Of a DNA stretch of 64,000 bases, positions 8,017-16,337 are shown piece after piece. Each line of letters opens with the position of its first letter. Within the stretch, counting starts at the first letter, position 1. The notes beneath the pieces are model-generated. The model saw nothing but the letters and a program-made list of their open reading frames with translations. It ran no database searches and was not told the DNA's origin. The DNA is taken from contig CAZEHO010000007.1 of the NCBI GenBank assembly GCA_964511945.1, positions 36,690-100,689 on the forward strand, given 5' to 3'. The DNA is from CAZEHO01 sp964511945 (GTDB lineage: Bacteria > Actinomycetota > Acidimicrobiia > Spongiisociales > UBA11373). Position numbers and translations under genes: made by a program.

Positions 8017-9933
8017 GTGGCCAGCTCACGCGCCACTTCGTACGAAGCCAAAGACATCACCGTCCTCGAGGGTCTCGAGGCCGTCCGGCGCCGGCCGGCC
8101 ATGTACATCGGGACGACCGGGCCCAAGGGCCTGCACCACCTGATCTGGGAGGTCGTCGACAACTCCGTCGACGAGGCGATGGCCGGTGTCTGCACCCGCA
8201 TCGAGGTCACCCTGCGCGCCGACGGCGGAGTGAAGGTGGTGGACAACGGTCGCGGGATTCCCGTGGACCGTCACGCCAAGACGAAGCTCCCCGCCCTGAC
8301 TACGGTGCTGACCACCCTGCACGCCGGCGGGAAGTTCGAAGCCGGTGCCTACACCGTGTCCGGCGGTCTGCATGGTGTCGGCGTTTCGGTGGTCAATGCG
8401 CTCGCGTCGCGGCTCGAGGTCGAGGTCAGCCGCGACGGGGCGCGCTGGAGCCAGTCGTTCGAGCGGGGCAAGCCGCTGGCGAAGGTGGCCAAGGGCAAGA
8501 ACACCAAGAAATCGGGCACGTCCATCACCTTCTGGCCCGACGGCGACATCTTCCAGGAGACCACCAACTTCAACTATCAGACGGTGGCCAACCGGCTCCG
8601 CGAGATGGCCTTCCTCAATCGGGGCCTCGAGATCCGCCTTAACGACGAGCGCGGCGAGGAGCCGGTGAAGGAGGTGTTTCGCTACACCGGCGGCCTGGTG
8701 GACTTCGCCAAACACCTCAATACCAAGCGCGAGCCGCTGCATCCCCACGTCATCTACCTCGAGGAAGCAGGGGAGGGGATGGAGGTCGAGGTCGCCTTGC
8801 AGTGGACCTCGGGCTACACCGAGAACATCCTGAGCTTCGCCAACAACATCAACACCCACGAGGGCGGCACTCACGAGGAGGGACTCCGCAAGGCTCTCAC
8901 CCGGGCCATCAACGAGTTCGCCAGGGGCCGGTCGATCCTCAAGGAGAAGGATCCCAACCTCGTCGGAGAGGACATTCGTGAGGGGCTCACCGCGATCTGC
9001 TCGGTACGGGTCCGCCAGCCGCAATTCGAAGGCCAGACCAAGACCAAGCTCGGGAACACGGAAGTTCGTTCGTTCGTCGAGGTCGCGCTGAACCGCATGT
9101 TGCCCGAGTGGCTGGAACGTCACCCGGGCGAGGCCCGCACCATCTCCGAGAAGTGCACCAACGCAGCTCGGGCCCGCATGGCCGCCCGCGCCGCCCGCGA
9201 GCTCACCCGCCGCAAGAGCCTGCTCGAGTCGAGCGGTCTCCCCGGCAAGCTGGCCGACTGCTCGTCGCGCCAACCCGATGAGAGTGAACTGTTCATCGTT
9301 GAGGGCGACTCCGCCGGCGGATCGGCCAAGCAAGCTCGCAACAGCGAGTTCCAGGCGATCCTTCCGATCCGGGGCAAGATCATCAACGTTGAGAAGGCAC
9401 GGCTCACCAGGGTCCTGCAGAACAACGAGATTCAGGCGCTGATCACCGCGATCGGCACCGGGATTGGCGACGAGTTCGACCTGGAGAAGGCCCGCTATCA
9501 CAAGATTGTGATCCTCACCGACGCCGACGTCGACGGGGCGCACATCCGCACCCTCCTGCTGACCTTCTTCTTCCGCCACATGAGGCACCTGATCGAGGCC
9601 GGGTACGTCTATATCGCCCAGCCGCCGCTGTATCAGGTGAAGGCGGGTAAGTCGGTCGACTACGCCTACTCGGACCGCCAACTCGATGGGATCAAGGAGC
9701 GGCTCGAAGGGAAGCGGGCGTCGATCCAGCGCTACAAGGGCCTGGGCGAGATGAACGCCTCCCAGCTATGGGAAACCACCATGGACCCGGCCGACCGGGT
9801 GCTCCTCAAGGTCGACCTCGAAGATGTCGGACTCGCCGACGAGGTGTTCCACACCCTCATGGGCGACGACGTCGAGGCTCGCCGCCACTTCATCCAGCAC
9901 AACGCCAAGGACGTTCGGTTCCTCGATATCTGA
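8017..9933 (+). CDS. gyrB: DNA gyrase subunit B
   Basis: GyrB is the ATPase subunit of gyrase, which introduces negative supercoils. The 638-residue protein has the GHKL ATPase fold (RRRPAMYIG near residues 25–33; VVDNGRGIPV near 75–84; GGLHGVGVSVVNAL near 120–133), the transducer domain with a conserved QTKTKLGN segment, and the TOPRIM domain with EGDSAGGSA and the DADVDGAHIRTLLL metal-binding motif. It starts with GTG 8017. Its TGA overlaps the gyrA ATG by one base (TGATG), so the subunits are coupled. Confidence 0.96.
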   Translation: MASSRATSYEAKDITVLEGLEAVRRRPAMYIGTTGPKGLHHLIWEVVDNSVDEAMAGVCTRIEVTLRADGGVKVVDNGRGIPVDRHAKTKLPALTTVLTTLHAGGKFEAGAYTVSGGLHGVGVSVVNALASRLEVEVSRDGARWSQSFERGKPLAKVAKGKNTKKSGTSITFWPDGDIFQETTNFNYQTVANRLREMAFLNRGLEIRLNDERGEEPVKEVFRYTGGLVDFAKHLNTKREPLHPHVIYLEEAGEGMEVEVALQWTSGYTENILSFANNINTHEGGTHEEGLRKALTRAINEFARGRSILKEKDPNLVGEDIREGLTAICSVRVRQPQFEGQTKTKLGNTEVRSFVEVALNRMLPEWLERHPGEARTISEKCTNAARARMAARAARELTRRKSLLESSGLPGKLADCSSRQPDESELFIVEGDSAGGSAKQARNSEFQAILPIRGKIINVEKARLTRVLQNNEIQALITAIGTGIGDEFDLEKARYHKIVILTDADVDGAHIRTLLLTFFFRHMRHLIEAGYVYIAQPPLYQVKAGKSVDYAYSDRQLDGIKERLEGKRASIQRYKGLGEMNASQLWETTMDPADRVLLKVDLEDVGLADEVFHTLMGDDVEARRHFIQHNAKDVRFLDI

Positions 9934-12383
9934 TGACGACACCGCAAGAACCCCCCACTGCAGACGCCAACATCCGGCTCATCGACATCGAGGACGAGGT
10001 TCGCTCGTCATTCCTCGAATACGCGATGTCGGTCATCGTGTCCCGGGCCCTGCCCGACGTCCGCGATGGCCTCAAGCCGGTCCACCGGCGGATTCTCTAT
10101 TCGATGTACGACTCGGGGATTCGCCCGACCTCACCGTTCCGCAAGTCGGCCCGGGTGGTCGGCGAGGTCATGGGTTGGTTCCATCCCCACTCCAACGACG
10201 CCATCTACGACGCAATGGTCCGGATGGGGCAGGAATTCGCCAGCCGGTATCCGCTCATCGAGCCACAGGGGAATTTCGGCACCGTCGACGACCCACCCGC
10301 CGCGATGCGTTACACCGAGTGCCGCCTGGAGAAGCTGGCAATGCACCTCCTCGACGGCATCGACGAGGAGACGGTCGACTTCGCCGACAACTACTCCGGT
10401 GAGCGGCAGGAGCCGGTGGTCTTGCCGGCCCGGTTCCCCAATCTGCTGGTCAACGGGTCCACCGGGATCGCCGTCGGGATGGCCACGAACATTCCTCCGC
10501 ACAACCTGGGAGAGGTGATCGACGCCACGATCCACGTGATCGACAATCCCGACGCCACCGCCGACGACATGCTCCAGTTCGTCAAAGGGCCGGACTTCCC
10601 GACCGGGGCCTACATCCTGGGCAACAAAGGTGTCCGTGACGCGCTGCTCACCGGCCGCGGATCGGTCAAGATGCGAGCCGTCTGCGAGGTCGAGGAGATC
10701 CGCAAAGGACGCACCGCGATCATCGTCACGGAGATTCCCTATCAGGTGTCGCGCGACCGGATCATGGAGAAGATCGCGCAGAACGTCCGGGAGAAGAAGC
10801 TCACCGGAATCGCCGACCTCCGGGATGAATCCGACCGCGCCGGAACCAGGCTCGTCATCGAGTTGAAGCGCGACGCGGTGCCGCAGGTGGTGCTCAACCA
10901 GCTGTACAAGAACACGCAGCTGCAGGAGACGTTCGGGGTCAACATGGTCTCGCTGGTCGACGGTGTTCCCCGGACGCTGTCGGTGCGCGATGCGATCGGC
11001 CACTACGTCGACCACCAGATGGAGGTCATCGAGCGGCGCACCCGGTTCCGTCTCGGCAAGGCCGAAGCCCGGGCTCACATCGTCGAGGGCTTGCTGATCG
11101 CCCTCGACAACATCGACGAGGTGGTGCAGATCATCCGCGGCTCGGCAGACACCGACGCCGCCCGGACCACCCTGATGGAGCGTTTCGAACTCACCGAGGT
11201 CCAGGCCACGCACATCCTCGACATGCCGCTTCGCCGGCTCACCGCCCTCGAGACGTCGAAGCTGCGGGAGGAGTACGAGGAACTCCAGAAGCTGATCAAG
11301 TATCTCAACGACCTGCTGGACAGCCCGGAGAAGCGCAAAGCTCTGATCGCCGACGAGTTGCGGGAGATCAAGGAGAAGTTCGCCAATCCTCGCCGCAGCC
11401 GGATCATCCCCGACGAAGGTGACCTCTCGCTGGAGGACCTGATCGCCGACGAGGAAGTCGTCGTCACCGTCACCTTGAACGGATACGTGAAGTCGGTCAA
11501 TGCCAGTGCCTACCGCCGGCAGGGACGGGGCGGCAGGGGAGTCAAGGGTGCCCAGGTGCAGGAGGGTGACGTCATCACCCAGGTGCTGCACACCACGGCG
11601 CATGCCTATCTGCTGTTCTTCACCAACCGCGGCAAGGTGTACCGCATCAAGGCACATGAGTTGCCGCGCAAGGATCGGACCCATCGTGGCGTCCTCGCCC
11701 AATCGGTGCTGCCGCTCGATCCCGATGAGGTGATCGAAGCGGTGGTGGACACCCGGGACTACGAAACCCACCAGTACCTGGTGATGGCTACCCGCAAGGG
11801 CCAGGTCAAGAAGACCCGGTTCACCGATTACGACTCGCGCAACAGCACTCTGATCGCCATCAGCCTGCAGGACGGCGACGAGGTGGTCTCCGTCCGTACC
11901 ACCAGCGGCGAGAACGATCTGCTGCTGTTCACCCGCAACGGCATGGGCATCCGGTTCTCCGAGGAGCAGATCCGGCCCATGGGCCGCGACACCCGCGGGG
12001 TGCGCGGCATCAAGCTGCGCGAAGGCGACGAGGTCGTCTCGGCTGCGTCGTCGGACGACGGCGACCACGTGCTGATCGTGACCTCGGGCGGGTACGGCAA
12101 GCGGACCGCGATGACGCAGTTCCCGCAACAGAAGCGGGGCGGTATCGGCGTCAAGGCCATCAAGCTCACCCGCGTCCGGGGCACGCTGGTGGCGGGGCGG
12201 GCCATTGCGGCCGGAGCCGAGGTGTTCTTCACTTCATCCGACGGGGTGGTCATCCGGACCGCAGCGGACGGCATCAGCCGGCAGAAGCGCGACGCCACGG
12301 GCGTCAAGGTCATGAACCTGACCGGCGACGCCAAGGTGTCGGCCGTGGAACCGGTCCCGAAGGACGACGAGAACGGCGACTAG
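9933..12383 (+). CDS. gyrA: DNA gyrase subunit A with atypical QRDR
   Basis: GyrA cuts and religates DNA within gyrase. The 816-residue protein has the N-terminal winged helix, the catalytic tyrosine in AAMRYTECRL (about residues 121–130), QGNFGTVDDPPAAMRY and a C-terminal beta-pinwheel with a GyrA-box QGRGGRG, which distinguishes it from topoisomerase IV ParC. The motif normally reading HPHGD(S/A)(A/S)xYD reads HPHSNDAIYD at about residues 84–93, replacing the conserved GD and placing aspartate at the position equivalent to E. coli Ser83. The start at 9933 is fixed by overlap with gyrB; an open frame upstream lies inside gyrB. Confidence 0.95.
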   Translation: MTTPQEPPTADANIRLIDIEDEVRSSFLEYAMSVIVSRALPDVRDGLKPVHRRILYSMYDSGIRPTSPFRKSARVVGEVMGWFHPHSNDAIYDAMVRMGQEFASRYPLIEPQGNFGTVDDPPAAMRYTECRLEKLAMHLLDGIDEETVDFADNYSGERQEPVVLPARFPNLLVNGSTGIAVGMATNIPPHNLGEVIDATIHVIDNPDATADDMLQFVKGPDFPTGAYILGNKGVRDALLTGRGSVKMRAVCEVEEIRKGRTAIIVTEIPYQVSRDRIMEKIAQNVREKKLTGIADLRDESDRAGTRLVIELKRDAVPQVVLNQLYKNTQLQETFGVNMVSLVDGVPRTLSVRDAIGHYVDHQMEVIERRTRFRLGKAEARAHIVEGLLIALDNIDEVVQIIRGSADTDAARTTLMERFELTEVQATHILDMPLRRLTALETSKLREEYEELQKLIKYLNDLLDSPEKRKALIADELREIKEKFANPRRSRIIPDEGDLSLEDLIADEEVVVTVTLNGYVKSVNASAYRRQGRGGRGVKGAQVQEGDVITQVLHTTAHAYLLFFTNRGKVYRIKAHELPRKDRTHRGVLAQSVLPLDPDEVIEAVVDTRDYETHQYLVMATRKGQVKKTRFTDYDSRNSTLIAISLQDGDEVVSVRTTSGENDLLLFTRNGMGIRFSEEQIRPMGRDTRGVRGIKLREGDEVVSAASSDDGDHVLIVTSGGYGKRTAMTQFPQQKRGGIGVKAIKLTRVRGTLVAGRAIAAGAEVFFTSSDGVVIRTAADGISRQKRDATGVKVMNLTGDAKVSAVEPVPKDDENGD

Positions 12384-12423
12384 CGACCCCGTGTGCAAGG
12401 GGGACGCAGCCCAAACTGCCAAC

Positions 12424-12446
12424 CTGCCAGCCAAAGGCTGGCAGGC
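12424..12446 (+). terminator. Hairpin after gyrA
   Basis: A perfect 10-bp stem CCTGCCAGCC / GGCTGGCAGG with a three-base AAA loop lies 40 bases after the gyrA stop. There is no T tract. It could terminate or stabilise the gyrBA transcript before the DUF3566 gene. Confidence 0.55.
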
Positions 12447-12512
12447 GTAAACGCTCACGCGAACGGGGGGTCGTCGGTACACTGCGCGTCGATACCGACT
12501 CTCTGGAGTTGC

Positions 12513-13046
12513 ATGCCGGTCCAGCGAGTCCGCCGGGTCATCCGCAAGGTCGATCCGTGGACCGTTCTTAAGGCCTCCCTGGTGTTCAACGCCATCATGG
12601 CGTTGGTCTTCGTGCTGGGGACCGTGATCTTCTGGTCGGTCTTCGTCAACGCCGGAATCCCGGAGCGGATCAACGAACTGGCACTGCTCATCGGGATCGA
12701 GAACGGCATCACCCTGGAAGGCCCGGTGTACTTCCGCGTCGTCGTCCTGCTGGCGGTGGTCGGAACGATCATGATGACCGGCTTCTTCACCCTGGGTGCG
12801 GTGGTCTACAACCTCATCTCCGACCTGGTCGGCGGGGTTGAGGTCGTCGTTCTCGAAGAGACCTCCTTGCCCCATGCCACGGCCCGTCCCCGGGTGAACC
12901 TCCCGGTGGTGGAGCGGGCTCCGGCGGCGGAGAAGAAGGAGAAGAAGGTCTCCCTGCCGAACGTCAAGCCGATGCGGCGCCGGTCCAAGGTCGAACCCCC
13001 GCCGGCGATTCGGTCCGCCGACTCCGAGCGCAAGACGGGGACGTAG
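12513..13046 (+). CDS. DUF3566 family transmembrane protein
   Basis: A 177-residue protein with two hydrophobic segments (about residues 20–45 and 70–100), the second preceded by a loop, and a basic, proline-rich C-terminal tail (about 115–177). The N-terminal segment VRRVIRKVDPWTVLKASLVF is typical of DUF3566, an actinobacterial membrane family that commonly lies directly downstream of gyrA. The exact role is unknown. ATG 12513 has CTCTGGAG about eight bases upstream; the frame is open earlier but without a good ribosome site. Confidence 0.85.
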   Translation: MPVQRVRRVIRKVDPWTVLKASLVFNAIMALVFVLGTVIFWSVFVNAGIPERINELALLIGIENGITLEGPVYFRVVVLLAVVGTIMMTGFFTLGAVVYNLISDLVGGVEVVVLEETSLPHATARPRVNLPVVERAPAAEKKEKKVSLPNVKPMRRRSKVEPPPAIRSADSERKTGT

Positions 13047-13060
13047 CGAAGTCATCAGTT

Positions 13061-13095
13061 GTCAGGACTGCGGTCTGAGAACTGAAGACCGAGGA
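13061..13095. repeat. Degenerate heptamer repeat
   Basis: Five consecutive 7-mers: GTCAGGA, CTGCGGT, CTGAGAA, CTGAAGA, CCGAGGA. The tract starts 15 bases after the DUF3566 stop, in a spacer between convergent genes. It belongs to the seven-base-phased class seen at 606–702 and elsewhere in the window. Confidence 0.55.
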
Positions 13096-13175
13096 CGGCC
13101 CGGGACTGCGAGATTCCCCGTGCAGGTGGAGCGATGGTGGGGAGGTGAGTCCGGGGTGACCCGTGCGCCGGCGGA

Positions 13176-13940
13176 CTAGGAAGTGAACGTGGCGACTTCC
13201 ATCCCGACGTCCAGCGCGGCTTTGAGAAATGGTTCCGCGGCGTCGGCCGGCTTCCACACGCCGGGAGGGAACGACCCCTGAGTAACTGCCAGGGCGCCGG
13301 CGGCGAGTGCGATCGCCTCGAGATGTACTCCGAGGTCGGCGACACCGATAATGCGGGCACGGCGGGTCCCTGCCGAAACCCTCGCCATGGCTGCCGACCA
13401 CTCCCGGTCGACCGGGACCTCGATCCGGGTGAGCGTTGGAGCTGGGGCATCGAGGCGTTCGACCACTGTTCCCCAGCGGGGACCGATCGGGTCGGGAAAG
13501 GGGATGGCCTCGCCGCTGCGCAGGGGTGAACCGTTCACCGTCCAGGCGACCTCGATCGAGGTCTCGTCGTCGACCCGGGCCGCTTCGTGTGCGGCGAGGC
13601 TGTCTGCAATCCCGGAGAGGCCGGCTCCAGTCAGCAACGTGGTTCCTGCTGCGAGGAAGCGCTCGGCCAACGCGGGCTCGACGTCAGCAGCGACGGCGAG
13701 CACTGCGGACAGTCCGTCATCGGCTGCGATCCCGGCCAGGGCGAGCGCATCGGTCGGCGAGGGTTCGTCGACGACGAGGACCGTGAACCCGGTGAGTTCC
13801 CGGATCGCCATCGTGCGGCGATCCTCGGTCTTGCCCGAGTGACCGTAGAGCCCGAGTGCGTTGAGATCCCGCTCTGCCAGCAGGATGCGACCGGCCCGGG
13901 TGCCGACTTCACCGGAGGCGTTGAGAGCGATCCGCATCAC
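13176..13940 (-). CDS. Rossmann-like hypothetical protein
   Basis: A 254-residue protein of unknown function (start GTG 13940 or ATG 13937). It begins MRIALNASGEVGTRAGRIL, which resembles the first strand and glycine loop of an NAD(P)-binding fold, and has alternating hydrophobic strands and alanine-rich helices throughout, suggesting a dehydrogenase-like fold (saccharopine or homoserine dehydrogenase-like is possible). No catalytic residue can be named. It is the last gene of the unit regulator–MFS–small membrane protein and overlaps the latter by four bases (GTGA), so it probably works with the exporter. Confidence 0.6.
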   Translation of the reverse strand: MMRIALNASGEVGTRAGRILLAERDLNALGLYGHSGKTEDRRTMAIRELTGFTVLVVDEPSPTDALALAGIAADDGLSAVLAVAADVEPALAERFLAAGTTLLTGAGLSGIADSLAAHEAARVDDETSIEVAWTVNGSPLRSGEAIPFPDPIGPRWGTVVERLDAPAPTLTRIEVPVDREWSAAMARVSAGTRRARIIGVADLGVHLEAIALAAGALAVTQGSFPPGVWKPADAAEPFLKAALDVGMEVATFTS

Positions 13941-14074
13941 TCACCGGCACCGCGGGGGACCGGGGACCATGATCCGCTCGGCTCGGGGTGGCGAACGGGC
14001 CGGCGCCGCCATGCCGCAAGCGAAACCACGGCGAGAACGGCGGCCAGCAAGATCTGACGGACCGGTGCAGGCAT
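13937..14074 (-). CDS. Small membrane protein (45 residues)
   Basis: A short frame beginning MPAPVRQILLAAVLAVVSL, with one hydrophobic segment (about residues 7–21), an RRRP membrane-boundary cluster and a short proline/glycine-rich tail. It lies 11 bases after the MFS stop and its stop overlaps the following start (GTGA), so spacing supports translation. No homolog can be named. The segment could anchor the product to the exporter, but that is inference. Confidence 0.5.
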   Translation of the reverse strand: MPAPVRQILLAAVLAVVSLAAWRRRPVRHPEPSGSWSPVPRGAGE

Positions 14075-14085
14075 CGGGCGGCAGT

Positions 14086-15318
14086 CTACGCCGGGGCACT
14101 CTCCGGACTCGGCTCGGGAGCGCGCAGGGCTACCCCGCGAAACAGCAGTCCGGTAACCACAGCCGACACGAGGCCGAACATCCCTGCGATCACAAACACA
14201 CCCCGCACACCGACTGCCGCTGCGGTCGCACCGGCCAGCGCCATCGACGCCACGCTCGCTCCGGTGATCACTGTGCTCAGGGCGGCTCCGGTTCGGCCCC
14301 GTACCTCGTCGGTGACCTCGGTCTGGATGAGGGTCGACGCCGACGCTTGCAGCGGTGTGATCATCCAGCCGACGGCGAACAGACACAACATGAGGTGCCA
14401 CGGCGCGTTCGCCAGGGACATGGCTGCGACCGAGATCCCGACTCCACCCAGGGTCCAGCTGATGATCGCGGTCGGCCGCAGTTTCTTCGCCAGCGCCGCC
14501 ACCAGGCCCGCGGCCAGGACCATCGGGATCACCTGGGATGCCTCGAGTGCTGCGAACCAGGTCTCGGGCACCGCCAGCACCTCGACGACGAACGGAATCA
14601 GCAGAACGTTGACGGCGCCGAGACCGAACATCGCGATCGAGGCGCCGATCATGACGCCCAGCAGGATCCGGGATCGTCCGACGGTGGCGAGCCCATCACG
14701 GACATCGGTGAGGATCCGCTTGTCGGTGGCGCCGATCCGCTCCGGTGTTCCGTCGGAGCGGATCAGCAGCAGTGCGGCCGTCGAGAACAGGAACGACCCG
14801 GAGTCCAGCAGGTAGGCCAGTGCCATGGTGTCGAATACGCCCGCGATGACACCGGCAATGGCGGTTCCGGCCAGTCCCATGACCACCTGGGTCATCTGCC
14901 CAACCGAGTTTGCGCTGAGGAGTTGGTCTTGGGGCACGATCCGGGGGAGGAAGGCGCTCCGTGCGGGATTGAAGAAGGTCCCGAGGGCTGCCTGGATGAA
15001 CGCGACTGTGTAGAGCAGCCACATCCGGTCGGCGGTGGTGACCAGCAAGAGAAGCAGGACGAACCCCGTGCGGAGAAGGTCGGAGACGATCATCACCGTC
15101 TTGCGGTTCCAGCGGTCGACGTACGCCCCGGCCACCATGCCGAACAGCAGCGTCGGCAGCGCGATCGCGATCGCAGTGACGGCGACGGCGGCCGTCGAGC
15201 CGGTCAGGCGCTGTGCCGTCAGCAGTACGGCGAGGCTGGTGACGGCATCACCGGTATTGGAAATCGCCTGACCGGTCCACAGCAATCGGAAATCGCGGAT
15301 GCGGAAGAGTGCCTTCAT
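14086..15318 (-). CDS. MFS transporter (EntS-like exporter family)
   Basis: A 410-residue integral membrane protein with about 12 hydrophobic helices. The start MKALFRIRDFRLLWTGQAIS and the loop-2 motif GAYVDRWNRKTVMI are typical of the drug/siderophore exporter branch of the major facilitator superfamily that contains EntS and macrolide exporters. The substrate is unknown. It overlaps the upstream regulator by four bases (ATGA), so it is probably the main target of that regulator, and the unit is likely induced by the exported compound. Confidence 0.85.
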   Translation of the reverse strand: MKALFRIRDFRLLWTGQAISNTGDAVTSLAVLLTAQRLTGSTAAVAVTAIAIALPTLLFGMVAGAYVDRWNRKTVMIVSDLLRTGFVLLLLLVTTADRMWLLYTVAFIQAALGTFFNPARSAFLPRIVPQDQLLSANSVGQMTQVVMGLAGTAIAGVIAGVFDTMALAYLLDSGSFLFSTAALLLIRSDGTPERIGATDKRILTDVRDGLATVGRSRILLGVMIGASIAMFGLGAVNVLLIPFVVEVLAVPETWFAALEASQVIPMVLAAGLVAALAKKLRPTAIISWTLGGVGISVAAMSLANAPWHLMLCLFAVGWMITPLQASASTLIQTEVTDEVRGRTGAALSTVITGASVASMALAGATAAAVGVRGVFVIAGMFGLVSAVVTGLLFRGVALRAPEPSPESAPA

Positions 15319-15908
15319 GCCGGCTTCCGGGAGCTTGGGTGAATGATGTGGAGCACCCCCACCACCACCGCGTCCGGATCGTCCTCATCCTCGATGTCGT
15401 CGTCGTGACGGTCGAGGACCTCCTCCACGGCGGTGATGAGTTCATGGAGCCGATCACGACGGATGGTCATGAGGCGCCGCCCGATCGAGATCGTTCGAGC
15501 GTCCTTGTCCTGGGCGTTGAAGCGGATATCTCCGTTCTCCACGGCCCTGACGAAATCGGCCCGAGTCGAGCCCATCAGCGAACCGAGCACCGCTTCGGCT
15601 TGTGCTCGTGGCTCGGCCGTGGTGAGGAAGTCTTCGCTCGGCCGGAAGCTGTTGGCTGCAGCCCGGTACACCTTCTCGGTCATGGCGCCCGACCGCCGGG
15701 TGTCGGCGACGGCGATGACGCCGGCGTCCTCGAGCAGCTTGATGTGGTGATACAGGCGGGTGCGGGGGACGGCCATCGCCTGGGCGAGCTCTGCAGCCGA
15801 GCGGGGAGCGAGACATAGTTCGAGGATCTCGAGGCGCGTCGGATGGGCAAGCAATTCGAACGTCTCTTCGTCCTCGATGAGGAATTCGTCGGCCGGTTCG
15901 AAGGTCAT
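15315..15908 (-). CDS. ArsR-type helix-turn-helix transcriptional regulator
   Basis: The 197-residue protein has an N-terminal winged helix (about residues 15–85) with LLAHPTRLEILELC, AAELAQAM and RLYHHIKLLEDAGVI, the classic ArsR-like DNA-binding unit, followed by an alpha-helical ligand or dimer domain and an acidic tail. It heads the unit with the MFS exporter and is likely an autorepressor: three TTCAA-type inverted repeats lie about 100 bases upstream. ATG 15908 is chosen because it gives the normal N-terminus; TTG 15953 would add 15 residues with a Cys-Cys pair that could sense a ligand or metal. Confidence 0.82.
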   Translation of the reverse strand: MTFEPADEFLIEDEETFELLAHPTRLEILELCLAPRSAAELAQAMAVPRTRLYHHIKLLEDAGVIAVADTRRSGAMTEKVYRAAANSFRPSEDFLTTAEPRAQAEAVLGSLMGSTRADFVRAVENGDIRFNAQDKDARTISIGRRLMTIRRDRLHELITAVEEVLDRHDDDIEDEDDPDAVVVGVLHIIHPSSRKPA

Positions 15909-16002
15909 CAGTGTGAGGGGTGAGCAGCAATCGTCGGACGGCTGCGCTGCCAACTGGGTCGAGGTTTGGGGATGTAGAGGTCGAACACGATGCGCTCCCT
16001 AG

Positions 16003-16070
16003 TTCAACTAGTTTGAATATGCTGAGCAGCACTGTAAGTTCAAATACTTTGAATGTCAAGCGCTTTTGAA
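16003..16070. promoter_or_regulatory. Array of TTCAA–TTGAA inverted repeats (operator candidates)
   Basis: Three inverted repeats occur in 68 bases: TTCAACTAGTTTGAA (16003–16017), TTCAAATACTTTGAA (16039–16053) and the less perfect TCAAGCGCTTTTGAA (16056–16070). The first two share TTCAA-N5-TTGAA. They lie in an AT-rich pocket between the divergent ArsR-type regulator and the cobalamin riboswitch, so they are the natural operator of the regulator and may also touch the btu promoter. Confidence 0.7.
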
Positions 16071-16119
16071 TAATCCTGTTCGGATCGCGTTTCGCCGGGG
16101 GCGGGCGGCAAGGCACTAG

Positions 16120-16290
16120 GCTGGCCGTGCCCGGCCAAACGACCGGGTGGTGCGGCGGTTCCCCGCCTGCGGGGGACGCAAGAGCGAAGTCCGGTGCAAA
16201 TCCGGCGCTGTCCCGCAACCGTGAAGCCCCTTCGGGGGACGAGTCGGGTCGCCTGCCGTCGGACCGGAATTGGACGCCTTCGGAGGAAGG
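16120..16290 (+). promoter_or_regulatory. Cobalamin riboswitch
   Basis: The leader of btuF has the conserved adenosylcobalamin aptamer core: GAAGTCCGGTGCAAATCCGG (16185–16204), GCGCTGTCCCGCAACCGTGA (16205–16224) and the B12-box region GAGTCGGGTCGCCTGCC (16241–16257). Boundaries are approximate. It precedes a B12/corrinoid ABC importer, the classic target; ligand binding should lower expression. Confidence 0.93.
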
Positions 16291-16314
16291 GTGACCGGCC
16301 GACCGCTCAACCCT

Positions 16315-16337
16315 CCTCCCTCAGGGGAGGTTTTCTT
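16315..16337 (+). promoter_or_regulatory. Riboswitch expression platform: hairpin with T tract and occluded ribosome site
   Basis: CCTCCC (16315–16320) pairs with GGGAGG (16325–16330) over a TCAG loop and is followed by TTTTCTT, ending at the btuF ATG. The 3' arm GGGGAGG is also the only Shine-Dalgarno sequence, seven bases from the start. The hairpin can thus act as an intrinsic terminator, hide the ribosome site, or both. Confidence 0.75.

Noticed and set aside
8026..9681. Long minus-strand open frame opposite gyrB
   Set aside because: An antisense shadow of gyrB with no recognisable domain; the same holds for frames opposite gyrA, dnaA and the amidohydrolase.
13861..15342. Long plus-strand open frame (493 codons) opposite the MFS gene
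   Set aside because: It is the antisense shadow of the MFS, small membrane and Rossmann-like genes, full of Arg, Gly, His and Gln, as expected for the opposite strand of GC-rich coding DNA.
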